DNA from: Nocardia tenerifensis NBRC 101015
Lineage (GTDB): Bacteria > Actinomycetota > Actinomycetes > Mycobacteriales > Mycobacteriaceae
Length of the DNA: 39,803 nucleotides
Direction: 5' to 3'
NCBI RefSeq assembly: GCF_000308715.1
Contig: NZ_BAGH01000391.1
Span: 1 to 39,803 of the forward strand
Below are positions 9,124 to 16,297 of the stretch, one piece after another. Made by a program: the position numbers and the translations under genes. The notes below the pieces were generated by a model. It did no database searches, was not told the origin of the DNA, and worked only from the letters and a program-made list of their open reading frames with translations. Numbering within the stretch: the first letter of the stretch is position 1; each line of letters starts with the position of its first letter.

Positions 9124-9810
9124 CTATTTGATCACACCGCAGGCGACGCGGCCGCCCGCGTCACCCGTTGCTAGCGTCGTGTCATCCGGGCCGGCCACGC
9201 CGTCGGCCCGGAGGTATCGGTTCGGGATATTGCCGAAGTTGTCGGCGTCGGCGTGGATCATCAACGCCTTGTCCTTCAGATCGTCGAGCGTCACCGCGTC
9301 GGTGGTGGTGACCAGCTTGGCCGTGCCGTCGGAGCGGACCTCGAGCGAGGTGAGATCGCCGCTGGCCGGGTGTGTGTTGGCGCTGCCGACCTGCAGATGT
9401 CCACCGGCGGAAAGGAAGTCGCCGGACGGGCCGCCGGTCGGGGCGACCGAGTTGGGCTCGCACTTGCCGATCGAGTGCACGTGCAGGCCGTGGAAGCCGG
9501 GGCGCAGGCCGTGGGCCTCGATGGTGAACTGCAGGTGGCTGCCGTCCTTGACGATGTTCGCCGTGCCGACCGAGGAGCCCGCGGCGTCCTTCAGCTCGAC
9601 CTTCACCCCCGAGTTCGACTCCGCGGAGCCGGTTTCCTTGCCGGATTCGCTGGCCGGCGGGGCCGCGGCGCCGCTCCACACCGGCGGGGTCGTTCCCTTG
9701 ACATCACTCGACTCCTGGCTGTTGGAGCAGCCTGCGAGGCCGAGGACCGCGACCGCGAGCACCGGGGTCACAGTCCGCCAGGACGGGCGACGAGTTGTGG
9801 ACGGGGCCAT
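9124..9810 (-). CDS. sodC: Cu/Zn-type superoxide dismutase lipoprotein
   Basis: This 228-residue exported superoxide dismutase protects the cell surface from superoxide. A basic N terminus and hydrophobic stretch lead to the lipobox LAGC with Cys28 as the lipidated residue. A Ser/Glu/Pro-rich linker follows to about residue 68. The catalytic domain has the copper-site pattern GLHVHSIGKC (His110 and His112), GGHLQ (His138), THPASGD (His147, Asp152) and MIHADADNFG (His186). Cys117 and Cys224 would form the conserved disulfide. The M. tuberculosis enzyme is known to lack zinc; whether this one binds zinc cannot be decided by reading. The ATG at 9810 has AAAGGAG upstream. Tandem TTTACGAGTA repeats lie just before it. 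Confidence 0.94.
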   Translation of the reverse strand: MAPSTTRRPSWRTVTPVLAVAVLGLAGCSNSQESSDVKGTTPPVWSGAAAPPASESGKETGSAESNSGVKVELKDAAGSSVGTANIVKDGSHLQFTIEAHGLRPGFHGLHVHSIGKCEPNSVAPTGGPSGDFLSAGGHLQVGSANTHPASGDLTSLEVRSDGTAKLVTTTDAVTLDDLKDKALMIHADADNFGNIPNRYLRADGVAGPDDTTLATGDAGGRVACGVIK

Positions 9811-9821
9811 CGGGGAACTCC

Positions 9822-9848
9822 TTTACGAGTACCGAGTTTACGAGTAAA
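9822..9848. repeat. Direct repeat / palindrome in the sodC 5' region
   Basis: The 10-mer TTTACGAGTA occurs at 9822-9831 and again at 9837-9846, a spacing of 15 bp. The second copy extends to a small palindrome TTTAC-GA-GTAAA at 9837-9848. The repeats lie within 40 bp upstream of the sodC start, overlapping its ribosome-binding region on the minus strand. They could be a regulator site or an mRNA element; this is inference from position only. Confidence 0.55.
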
Positions 9849-9921
9849 GCTGGGTGGACACGTTCGTTACCGGACAAGATGATGCCACGTCCGCCGTGTC
9901 GCGCCGTGACAGGCCCGTTCA

Positions 9922-9962
9922 GCGGCAGGTCGCCAGTTGCCGCGGCAGGGTCACCAGTTGTC
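9922..9962. repeat. Imperfect 20/21-bp tandem duplication at the 3' end of the VirR-like gene
   Basis: Two adjacent units, 9922-9941 and 9942-9962, share the pattern GCGGCAGG...CCAGTTG and differ by two substitutions and one inserted base. The second unit runs into the stop codon of the VirR-like gene. It looks like a simple slippage duplication. No hairpin or coding role is evident. Confidence 0.5.
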
Positions 9963-10539
9963 AGTTACCCGTCACGATGACGGTTACACCGGGCGAGGAC
10001 TCACCCAATCCACTCGACTTCGCCTCCGCGCTGGTGCCGAGCTGCTGCGCGATGGCGAGTCCGGCCTCCCGATCGCCCGGCGAATTGCCGTAGTACACCG
10101 TCGTTTTCGGGATATTGACGCCGGGATAGTTCCCCGTCTCGACGACGTTCCAGCCCTCGGCGGTGAGCTGGTTCGCGGTCTTGCCGGCCAGGCCGACGAT
10201 CATGCTGTTGTTCAGCACGCGCACCGGAACCGACTTGGCGACCGCCGCGGTGGTGGTGGGCGGGGGCGTGGTGGTCGGGGTGTCGATCGTCGTGGACGGC
10301 AGGGTGGTGGACGGCGGGGCGTCGGAGGTCTTCTGCGCCGTGCTCTGCGGCATCTGCGGCACCGGGGCCGCGACGGTGGTCGAGGTGGCCGACTCCGCGG
10401 GACCGGATCCTGTGTTGTCGGCATCGGACTTCGACAGCGACATCGCACCCAGGCCGGCGAAGACGATGGCCAGTGCGATCAACACCATCGCCAACGCTCG
10501 CAATGGCGGCCCACCGGAGGTGGGATTCGGGTAGCTCAC
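9961..10539 (-). CDS. LytR_C-domain membrane protein, VirR (Rv0431)-like
   Basis: This is a 192-residue envelope protein. Residues about 13-35 form a single transmembrane helix after a short cytoplasmic N terminus. A low-complexity linker of Thr, Pro, Ala and Ser follows (about 40-100). The C-terminal LytR_C domain begins VPVRVLNNSMIVGLAGK and continues with the conserved GWNVVETGN and VYYGNSP segments. In M. tuberculosis the equivalent gene, virR, lies between Rv0430 and sodC and affects envelope integrity and vesicle release; the same order here supports orthology. The GTG at 10539 lies 19 bp after the DUF3263 stop and lacks a clear Shine-Dalgarno sequence, so expression may depend on coupling to the upstream gene. 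Confidence 0.85.
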   Translation of the reverse strand: MSYPNPTSGGPPLRALAMVLIALAIVFAGLGAMSLSKSDADNTGSGPAESATSTTVAAPVPQMPQSTAQKTSDAPPSTTLPSTTIDTPTTTPPPTTTAAVAKSVPVRVLNNSMIVGLAGKTANQLTAEGWNVVETGNYPGVNIPKTTVYYGNSPGDREAGLAIAQQLGTSAEAKSSGLGESSPGVTVIVTGN

Positions 10540-10558
10540 CTAGCCGAGCCTAGCCCGG

Positions 10559-10903
10559 TCATACCTGGAATCCGAGCCGTCGCGCGGCCCTGGCTTTCTG
10601 CCTGCTCGCCCGCAGCCTGCGCAGCCGCTTGACCAGCATCGGATCGGCGGCGAGCGACTCTGGCCGATCCACGACGGCGTTGAGCACCTGGTAGTAGCGA
10701 GTGGGCGACATGCCGAACAGCTCCCGGATGGCTTCTTCCTTGGCCCCCGCGTACTTCCACCACTGGCGTTCGAAGGCCAGGATGTCGCGTTCGCGACGGC
10801 TGAGGCCATCGCCGTCGCCGGTCTGCTCCGCTGCCGTGACATCGTCGCTCGCGGAAGGGTCGCCCTGGATCGCGGAAAGATTCCGTGCCGCTGCGCCGTC
10901 CAT
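10559..10903 (-). CDS. DUF3263 family protein (Rv0430-like)
   Basis: This is a 114-residue soluble protein. After about 30 variable residues, the DUF3263 core runs LSRRERDILAFERQWWKYAG, KEEAIRELFGMSPTRYYQVLN and the basic tail LRRLRASRQKARAARRLGF. The segment resembles a helix-turn-helix, and the tail is strongly basic, so DNA binding is plausible but not established here. The frame is open to 11080, but the ATG at 10903 is chosen because GGGAG lies 6 nt before it and the family begins there. It is the first gene of a probable DUF3263-virR-sodC-ligase transcript and is divergent from def. Confidence 0.87.
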   Translation of the reverse strand: MDGAAARNLSAIQGDPSASDDVTAAEQTGDGDGLSRRERDILAFERQWWKYAGAKEEAIRELFGMSPTRYYQVLNAVVDRPESLAADPMLVKRLRRLRASRQKARAARRLGFQV

Positions 10904-11091
10904 CTTGCTCCCTCGCCGAGTTACCACCAGACGAAAAATGGTGCTTGTACGTCGCGGATCATTCAACCACGAGAGCAGGGGATCACCAGGGGTACGGCGC
11001 GGCGTGTTCGCTACCTGCCGGTAGGCGTGTCGCGGGAAGGTTGCCGCCCCCGCACGGCCGGCGGGCGGGCGGCGCGGCAATAATTGTTCCC

Positions 11092-11682
11092 ATGGCTATC
11101 CTCCCGATCGTGATCGTCGGCGACCCGGTTCTGCACAACCCGACCGAGCGGGTCACCCAGTCGCCGGAGGAATTGGCCGAGCTCATCGCGGACATGTACG
11201 ACACGCTCGACGCCGCGCACGGGGTCGGGCTCGCGGCCAACCAGGTCGGCGTGCCGCTGCGGCTGTTCGTCTACGACTGCCCCGACATCGCGCCGGACGG
11301 CACCGCGAGCAGGCGCCGCGGCGCGGTGATCAACCCGGTGCTGGAGACCTCGGCCATCCCGGAGACCATGCCGGACCCGGACGACGACGAAGAGGGCTGC
11401 CTGTCGGTGCCCGGCGAGCAGTACCCGACCGGCCGGGCCGAGTGGGCCAAGGTCACCGGCACCGACGAGCGCGGCGAACCGGTCGAAATAGAGGGCAAGG
11501 GCTTCTTCGCCCGCATGCTGCAGCACGAGGTGGGGCACCTCGACGGCTTCCTCTATGTCGACGTGCTGATCGGGCGCAACGCCCGCGCGGCGAAGAAGGC
11601 GATCAAGCGCAACGGTTGGGGCACACCGGGACTCAGCTGGATCCCCGGCACCGTCGCGGACCCGTTCGGCCATGACGACTGA
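11092..11682 (+). CDS. def: Peptide deformylase
   Basis: This enzyme removes the formyl group from the N-terminal methionine of new proteins. The 196-residue product shows all three family motifs: GVGLAANQ (about residues 44-51), EGCLS (101-105, metal ligand Cys103) and HEVGH (145-149, two His ligands and catalytic Glu146). The insert between motifs I and II is typical of the longer mycobacterial form. The ATG at 11092 begins MAILPIVIVGDPVL, the expected N terminus; upstream codons in the same frame have no family match. No good Shine-Dalgarno sequence is seen. It overlaps the following GNAT gene by 11 bp. Confidence 0.96.
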   Translation: MAILPIVIVGDPVLHNPTERVTQSPEELAELIADMYDTLDAAHGVGLAANQVGVPLRLFVYDCPDIAPDGTASRRRGAVINPVLETSAIPETMPDPDDDEEGCLSVPGEQYPTGRAEWAKVTGTDERGEPVEIEGKGFFARMLQHEVGHLDGFLYVDVLIGRNARAAKKAIKRNGWGTPGLSWIPGTVADPFGHDD

Positions 11683-12676
11683 GGCTGACCCGCCGAGGAT
11701 CCCGCTCGGCCGCCGCGTGGTGCTGCGGTATCGGCTGCCCGCCGGTTATCCACAACCGCTCACCGATGTGATCGGCGAGCTGGTCTCGCTGGATCCGCCG
11801 ACCGTGCGCGGCGCGGACGGGCAGGTCGTCGCGGTGACGCCGGACCGGGTCGTCGCGCTGAAAGCGTTGGGGCCGAGGCCGATTCGTACCGGCGAGATCA
11901 GGTCGCTGGAGGCCGCGGCGGCCGACGGCTGGCCCGGCGTCGAGCACACCTGGATCGACGGATGGCTGGTCCGTGCCGGAAACGGATACACCGGGCGAGC
12001 CAATTCCGCTGTGCCGCTTGGCGGTTCCGACGGGCCCGCCGAGGTGACGCAGGCGGCGATCGAGCGCATCGGCGAGTGGTACGCCGCGCACGGCCTGCCG
12101 CTGCTGCTCGCGCTGCCCGACCGCCTCGCCACCCTCCCGCCGGAGTGGAACAGCTGGCGCGAGACCGTCATGCTGGCCATCGACATCGAGAACTTCGTGC
12201 TGCCGCAGGGGCCTTCGATGGTGCGGGTCGCCACCCAGCCGGACGCGGCGTGGCTGGAGATGCATCGGTTCGAGGGCGAAGCGCCTACGCCGCAGCGGCT
12301 TTCGGCACGCGAGCCCGATGTCGAGGTGCTGACCGCCGTGCGCGACGGCGAGCTCGGGTTCGCCTCGCTCGGGGTGCCGACGCCGATCGCGATCGGGCGC
12401 GGCGCGGTGACCACCGCGCCGGACGGGCGGCGATGGATCGGCCTCACCTGTGTGGCGGTGGGCGCGGAGCACCGCAGGAAGGGGCTCGGGTCGCTGGTGT
12501 GCGCCGAGCTGATCCGGTGGGGGCACGCGCGCGGCGCGACCCACGCGTACCTTCAGGTCGAGGCCGGGAACAGTGCCGCGCTCGCGCTGTATCGGGAACT
12601 CGGTTTCGTGGAACATCACATGTACCGGTACGCCGCCCCCGCGAACCATCCCCACCGGTCCGCCGAGCCGCGGTAG
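11672..12676 (+). CDS. GNAT-family N-acetyltransferase (Rv0428c-like)
   Basis: This is a 334-residue protein with a GNAT fold in its C-terminal third. The acetyl-CoA-binding pattern VAVGAEHRRKGLGSLVC (RxxGxG) is followed by the C-terminal motif EAGNSAALALYRELGF. The N-terminal 200 residues have no obvious enzymatic motif and may be a divergent second GNAT-like domain. The substrate is unknown. The ATG at 11672 overlaps the def stop by 11 bp, and xthA follows after 30 bp, the same order as Rv0429c-Rv0428c-Rv0427c. Confidence 0.85.
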   Translation: MTTEADPPRIPLGRRVVLRYRLPAGYPQPLTDVIGELVSLDPPTVRGADGQVVAVTPDRVVALKALGPRPIRTGEIRSLEAAAADGWPGVEHTWIDGWLVRAGNGYTGRANSAVPLGGSDGPAEVTQAAIERIGEWYAAHGLPLLLALPDRLATLPPEWNSWRETVMLAIDIENFVLPQGPSMVRVATQPDAAWLEMHRFEGEAPTPQRLSAREPDVEVLTAVRDGELGFASLGVPTPIAIGRGAVTTAPDGRRWIGLTCVAVGAEHRRKGLGSLVCAELIRWGHARGATHAYLQVEAGNSAALALYRELGFVEHHMYRYAAPANHPHRSAEPR

Positions 12677-12706
12677 AACGGATCCATCTCCCTACGAAAG
12701 GCCGCC

Positions 12707-13522
12707 GTGCGCCTCGCCACCTGGAACGTCAACTCCATTCGCTCCCGGATCGATCGGGTCGCGGGGTTTCTGGACCGCCAGGACATCGACGTGCTGGCCA
12801 TTCAGGAGACGAAGTGCCGCGACGATCAGTTCCCGTTCGATCGGTTCGACGAGCTCGGTTATGAGGTGGCTCATCTCGGCATCAACCAGTGGAACGGTGT
12901 CGCCATCGTCTCGCGGGTCGGGCTGAAGGACGTGGAACTCGCCTTTCCGAATCAGCCCGGGTTCGACAAGGATGCGGGCGAGTCGCTCATCAGCGCGCCC
13001 GTGGTCGAGTCGCGCGCGCTCGGCGCCACCTGCGGCGGCGTCCGGGTCTGGAGCCTGTACGTGCCGAACGGCCGCACCCTCGCCGACCCGCACTACGCCT
13101 ACAAGCTGGAATGGCTTGCCGCCCTTCGCGACAACGGCGCCCGCTGGCTCGCCGAGGACCCGCAGGCCAAGATCGCCCTGGTCGGCGACTGGAACATCGC
13201 GCCGACCGACGACGACGTCTGGGCCCCCGAGCGCTTCCTCCACAGCACCCACACCTCACAGCCCGAACGCGACGCCTTCCAGTCCTTCCTCGACACCGGC
13301 TTCACCGACGTCATGCGCCCCTTCGCCCCCGGCCCCGGCGTCTACACCTACTGGGACTACACCCAACTCCGCTTCCCCCGCAAAGAAGGCATGCGCATCG
13401 ACTTCATCCTCGCCTCCCCCGCCCTCGCCACCACCGCAACAGACGCGATGGTCGACCGAGAAGAACGAAAAGGCAAAGGCGCCAGCGACCACGCCCCCGT
13501 AATAGCCGAATTCACCGAATGA
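12707..13522 (+). CDS. xthA: Exodeoxyribonuclease III / AP endonuclease
   Basis: This 271-residue base-excision repair nuclease of the EEP superfamily cuts at abasic sites. The conserved motifs are VLAIQETKC (metal-binding Glu), WSLYVPNGR, LVGDWNIAPTDDDVW (catalytic Asp/Asn) and the terminal SDHAPVIAEF (catalytic Asp-His). The GTG at 12707 gives the expected MRLATWNVNSIRSR N terminus and is preceded by GAAAGG. The last 100 or so codons use almost only C or A in the third position, unlike the first half of the gene. Confidence 0.96.
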   Translation: MRLATWNVNSIRSRIDRVAGFLDRQDIDVLAIQETKCRDDQFPFDRFDELGYEVAHLGINQWNGVAIVSRVGLKDVELAFPNQPGFDKDAGESLISAPVVESRALGATCGGVRVWSLYVPNGRTLADPHYAYKLEWLAALRDNGARWLAEDPQAKIALVGDWNIAPTDDDVWAPERFLHSTHTSQPERDAFQSFLDTGFTDVMRPFAPGPGVYTYWDYTQLRFPRKEGMRIDFILASPALATTATDAMVDREERKGKGASDHAPVIAEFTE

Positions 13523-13536
13523 CCGCGAGGTTCGGG

Positions 13537-14115
13537 TTACGCCGCCCACCGCACCAACGGCTCGGTATCGAGGATGATGCTTACGGGATCGGGGAGCCGC
13601 AGCGCTGAGCCGAACGGCCGCATGATGATCTGCTGGTACCGGTCGTTGCTCGGGTCGCTGTAGACGATGACTTCACGGGCGTCTCGGTCGATCAGCAAGT
13701 AGACCGGAATACCTGTTGCGGCATAGCACCGCGATTTGCCAGACCGATACCACCGGTCGGTGTCCCGGTCGTGCGTAGCGATCTCCACCACCATCAGCGC
13801 AGCGGCCGCGTCTGCCCATTCCCCTTGGCCGACAAAGGCTTCAGAGTCAGCCAGCACGCCGTCCGGCCGCGCGCGTCCCCTGCGATCCGCCCCGACGACG
13901 AGACCCTGGGAGGGCGACAACCACAATTCAGGTCGACCAGCCAAACACTGGCGGATGAGCCACGTGATTATGCAGCCATGGTTCCCGTTCGGCAGCGGCT
14001 TCGCGCTCAATACCCCTGCTACGAACTCGAGCCGCAAACCCTCCGCAATGCGGTCGGCCACACGTGCCAGTTCTTCGAACTCCGCCGTGCTCAGCAACGG
14101 CTCGCGGACGGCCAT
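13537..14115 (-). CDS. Uma2-family (DUF820) putative restriction-endonuclease-fold protein
   Basis: This 192-residue protein is typical of the Uma2/DUF820 family, which has a PD-(D/E)XK nuclease fold. The likely catalytic Asp lies in RARPDGVL, followed by LMVVEIATHDRDTD with its Glu and then KSRCYAATGIPVYLLID, which holds the family's Lys-Tyr and GIPxYLLID signature. Its biological role is unknown, as for most members; many genomes carry several copies. The ATG at 14115 is preceded by TATCTT with a 6-nt gap, pointing to a leaderless mRNA. It is convergent with xthA, 14 bp away, and is absent from my recollection of the mycobacterial equivalent region. Confidence 0.82.
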   Translation of the reverse strand: MAVREPLLSTAEFEELARVADRIAEGLRLEFVAGVLSAKPLPNGNHGCIITWLIRQCLAGRPELWLSPSQGLVVGADRRGRARPDGVLADSEAFVGQGEWADAAAALMVVEIATHDRDTDRWYRSGKSRCYAATGIPVYLLIDRDAREVIVYSDPSNDRYQQIIMRPFGSALRLPDPVSIILDTEPLVRWAA

Positions 14116-14121
14116 GCCACG

Positions 14122-14127
14122 AAGATA
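14122..14127 (-). promoter_or_regulatory. -10 element of the Uma2-family gene
   Basis: TATCTT on the minus strand, six bases (CGTGGC) before the ATG at 14115, fits the TANNNT consensus for a leaderless actinobacterial transcript. No Shine-Dalgarno sequence is present. Confidence 0.5.
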
Positions 14128-14264
14128 ACCGGCGAAGACTCGCAGGCGAACCCTCTTGGTCGGATATCGACGGTTGGCTGCGCAGCCTGCGTAGGCGGAG
14201 CGGGCGGTGCGGCCGCGATACGGGAGGTTGGCGTCAGGTGGGTGTGGGGGTTGCTGGGTGATCT

Positions 14265-14903
14265 ATGTTGGTGCTCATGGGTGGTGATTCGGGGGTGGGG
14301 GCGCGACAGCGGGCGCCGCACCTGGGGCCGGAGCGGCGCCGCCCGCAGGTGCTGGATACGGCGTTGGCGATCGCGGTGGAGCATGGGATCGCGGCGGTCA
14401 CGATGGCGGCTGTCGCCGAGCGGATGAATGTGACTCGGCCGGTGGTTTATGCCTGCTTCGGGGATCGGGTGGAGTTGATCGAGGCGCTGATTCGGCGCGA
14501 GGAGAGTTATCTGGTCGACGACCTGCTGGGGGTGATGCGCCGCCGGGACGTCGACGCGGGCGAGACCGTGTTCATCGAGGGCTTTCACGCGCTGCTGGAG
14601 AAGGCGGCCGCGCGGCCGGACGCGTGGCGCCTGCTGTACGGCAATCCCGATCCGGCGGTGGCGGATTCGTTCGGGCGCGGCCGCGCGCTCGCCATCGAGC
14701 GCTGCACGACCCTGCTGCGGCCGACGCTGCGCGCGTGGGGCACCGAGGACGCCGAGCGCAAGCTGCCGGTACTGGTGGAGCTGTGGGTGTCGGCGGGCGA
14801 GGGCGCGGTGCGCACCTTGCTCGCGGGCTCGGGCGGCTGGACACCGCAGGATCTCGGCGCCTTCGTCGGCGCCTCGGTCTATCGCGCCCTGCGCCACGCC
14901 TGA
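14265..14903 (+). CDS. TetR-family transcriptional regulator
   Basis: This is a 212-residue one-component repressor. The N-terminal DNA-binding domain reads VLDTALAIAVEHGIAAVTM, then AAVAERMNVTRPVVYACFGDR (about residues 28-70). The ligand-binding C-terminal domain is divergent. The ATG at 14265 is one start. A second ATG at 14277 is equally possible because TATGTT (14264-14269) is spaced 7 nt from it as a leaderless -10 element. The gene lies 197 bp upstream of the homogentisate pair on the same strand, so it may regulate that catabolic unit, but this is not shown by a matching operator. Confidence 0.85.
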   Translation: MLVLMGGDSGVGARQRAPHLGPERRRPQVLDTALAIAVEHGIAAVTMAAVAERMNVTRPVVYACFGDRVELIEALIRREESYLVDDLLGVMRRRDVDAGETVFIEGFHALLEKAAARPDAWRLLYGNPDPAVADSFGRGRALAIERCTTLLRPTLRAWGTEDAERKLPVLVELWVSAGEGAVRTLLAGSGGWTPQDLGAFVGASVYRALRHA

Positions 14904-15042
14904 CCCATCGAGTTCGACGCCCGAGGCAGTGGGCAAATAGTCGGCTGGATACCGAACAGCTAGTCGAAATGCCTCCCGATGCCGCGATGTTCCGGCAGAA
15001 TTCGCGCAGTCGAGGGCAGATTCCGCCACTGCGCCCGGCCGG

Positions 15043-15057
15043 CCATCACTACGATGG
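15043..15057. promoter_or_regulatory. Inverted repeat overlapping a possible -10 of the homogentisate genes
   Basis: The short dyad CCATC-ACTAC-GATGG covers TACGAT (15050-15055), a TANNNT -10 candidate that would start transcription near 15062, leaving a leader of about 40 nt that contains the AGGAGGT ribosome-binding site. The position is that of an operator, but the arms are only 5 bp. The remaining 14904-15042 gap shows nothing clear. Confidence 0.3.
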
Positions 15058-15100
15058 TGACCAGTTGAACCAGGCCACAAGCCAGGCAGGAGGTGCGGTC

Positions 15101-16297
15101 ATGGCGTTCTACCGACAAGTAGGAGCGGTGCCGCCGAAACGGCATACCCAACACCGGGACGAGCAGGGCCAGCTCTACTACGAGGAGCTGATGGGCGAGG
15201 AGGGTTTCTCCGGGGACTCCTCGCTGCTGTACCACCGCGGGCTGCCGCCCGCGATCGTCGATTCGACGGTGTGGGAGCTGCCCGATCAGTCCACCACCCC
15301 GAATCATCCACTGCGGCACCGGCATCTGCGGTTGCCGGAGTTGTTCCCCGACGACGTCGTCGCGAGCACCGACGTGGTGACCGGACGACGCCTGGTGCTC
15401 GGCAACGCCGACGTCCGCATCTCCTATGTCGTCGCGCGGGCCACGTCCCCGCTGTACCGCAACGCGATCGGCGACGAACTGGTCTACGTGGAGTCCGGCG
15501 CGGCCGTCGTGGAGACGGTCTTCGGACCGATACCCGCGCGCCAGGGCGACCAGGTGCTCATCCCCCGCGCGACCACTCACCGCTGGCGCCCCACCGGGCC
15601 GGAACCGTTGCGCGCGTACGCGATCGAGGCGTCCAGCCATATCACTCCGCCGAAGCGTTACCTGTCGAAGTTCGGCCAGTTGCTCGAGCACGCGCCCTAC
15701 TGCGAGCGAGATCTGCACGGCCCCACCGAGATACTGACCGAGACCGGTACCGACGTGGAGGTCCTCGTCAAGCACCGCCCCGGCGGCAAGGTGGTCGGCA
15801 CCCGCCTGCGCTACGCCACCCACCCGTTCGACGTGGTCGGCTGGGACGGCTGCCTGTATCCGATCACCTTCAACATCAGCGACTTCGAGCCGATCACCGG
15901 CCGCATCCATCAGCCGCCGCCCGCCCACCAAGCCTTCGAGGGGACCAACTTCGTGGTCTGTAACTTCGTGCCGCGCAAGGTCGACTACCACCCGCTGTCG
16001 ATCCCCGTGCCGTACTACCACTCCAACGTCGACTCCGACGAGATCATGTTCTACTGCGGCGGAAACTACGAGGCGCGCAAGGGATCCGGGATCGCGCAGG
16101 GCTCGGTGTCGGTGCACCCCGGCGGTTACGCGCACGGCCCGCAGCCCGGCGCCTACGAACGCAGCATCGGGTTGGACTACTTCGACGAGCTCGCGGTCAT
16201 GGTCGACACCTTCCGGCCGCTCGAGCTCGGCGAGGGCGCCCTCGCCTGCGAGGATCCGGCCTACGCGTGGACCTGGTCGGGCCGGGGGCCGGCGTGA
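15101..16297 (+). CDS. hmgA: Homogentisate 1,2-dioxygenase (short bacterial type)
   Basis: This non-haem iron enzyme of the cupin fold opens the ring of homogentisate to maleylacetoacetate in tyrosine and phenylalanine breakdown. The product has 398 residues, shorter than the about 440 of the classical enzyme. The PYYHSNVDSDE segment (His307, Glu314) and YAHGPQPG (His345) match the iron-ligand region, although the His-to-Glu spacing is one residue longer than in the classical form. Other family segments are VVGWDGCLYPITFNI and FVVCNFVPRKVDYHP. The ATG at 15101 follows AGGAGGTGCGGTC. The long open frame upstream has no family match. The stop overlaps the start of the hydrolase gene as GTGA, so the two are translationally coupled. 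Confidence 0.9.
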   Translation: MAFYRQVGAVPPKRHTQHRDEQGQLYYEELMGEEGFSGDSSLLYHRGLPPAIVDSTVWELPDQSTTPNHPLRHRHLRLPELFPDDVVASTDVVTGRRLVLGNADVRISYVVARATSPLYRNAIGDELVYVESGAAVVETVFGPIPARQGDQVLIPRATTHRWRPTGPEPLRAYAIEASSHITPPKRYLSKFGQLLEHAPYCERDLHGPTEILTETGTDVEVLVKHRPGGKVVGTRLRYATHPFDVVGWDGCLYPITFNISDFEPITGRIHQPPPAHQAFEGTNFVVCNFVPRKVDYHPLSIPVPYYHSNVDSDEIMFYCGGNYEARKGSGIAQGSVSVHPGGYAHGPQPGAYERSIGLDYFDELAVMVDTFRPLELGEGALACEDPAYAWTWSGRGPA

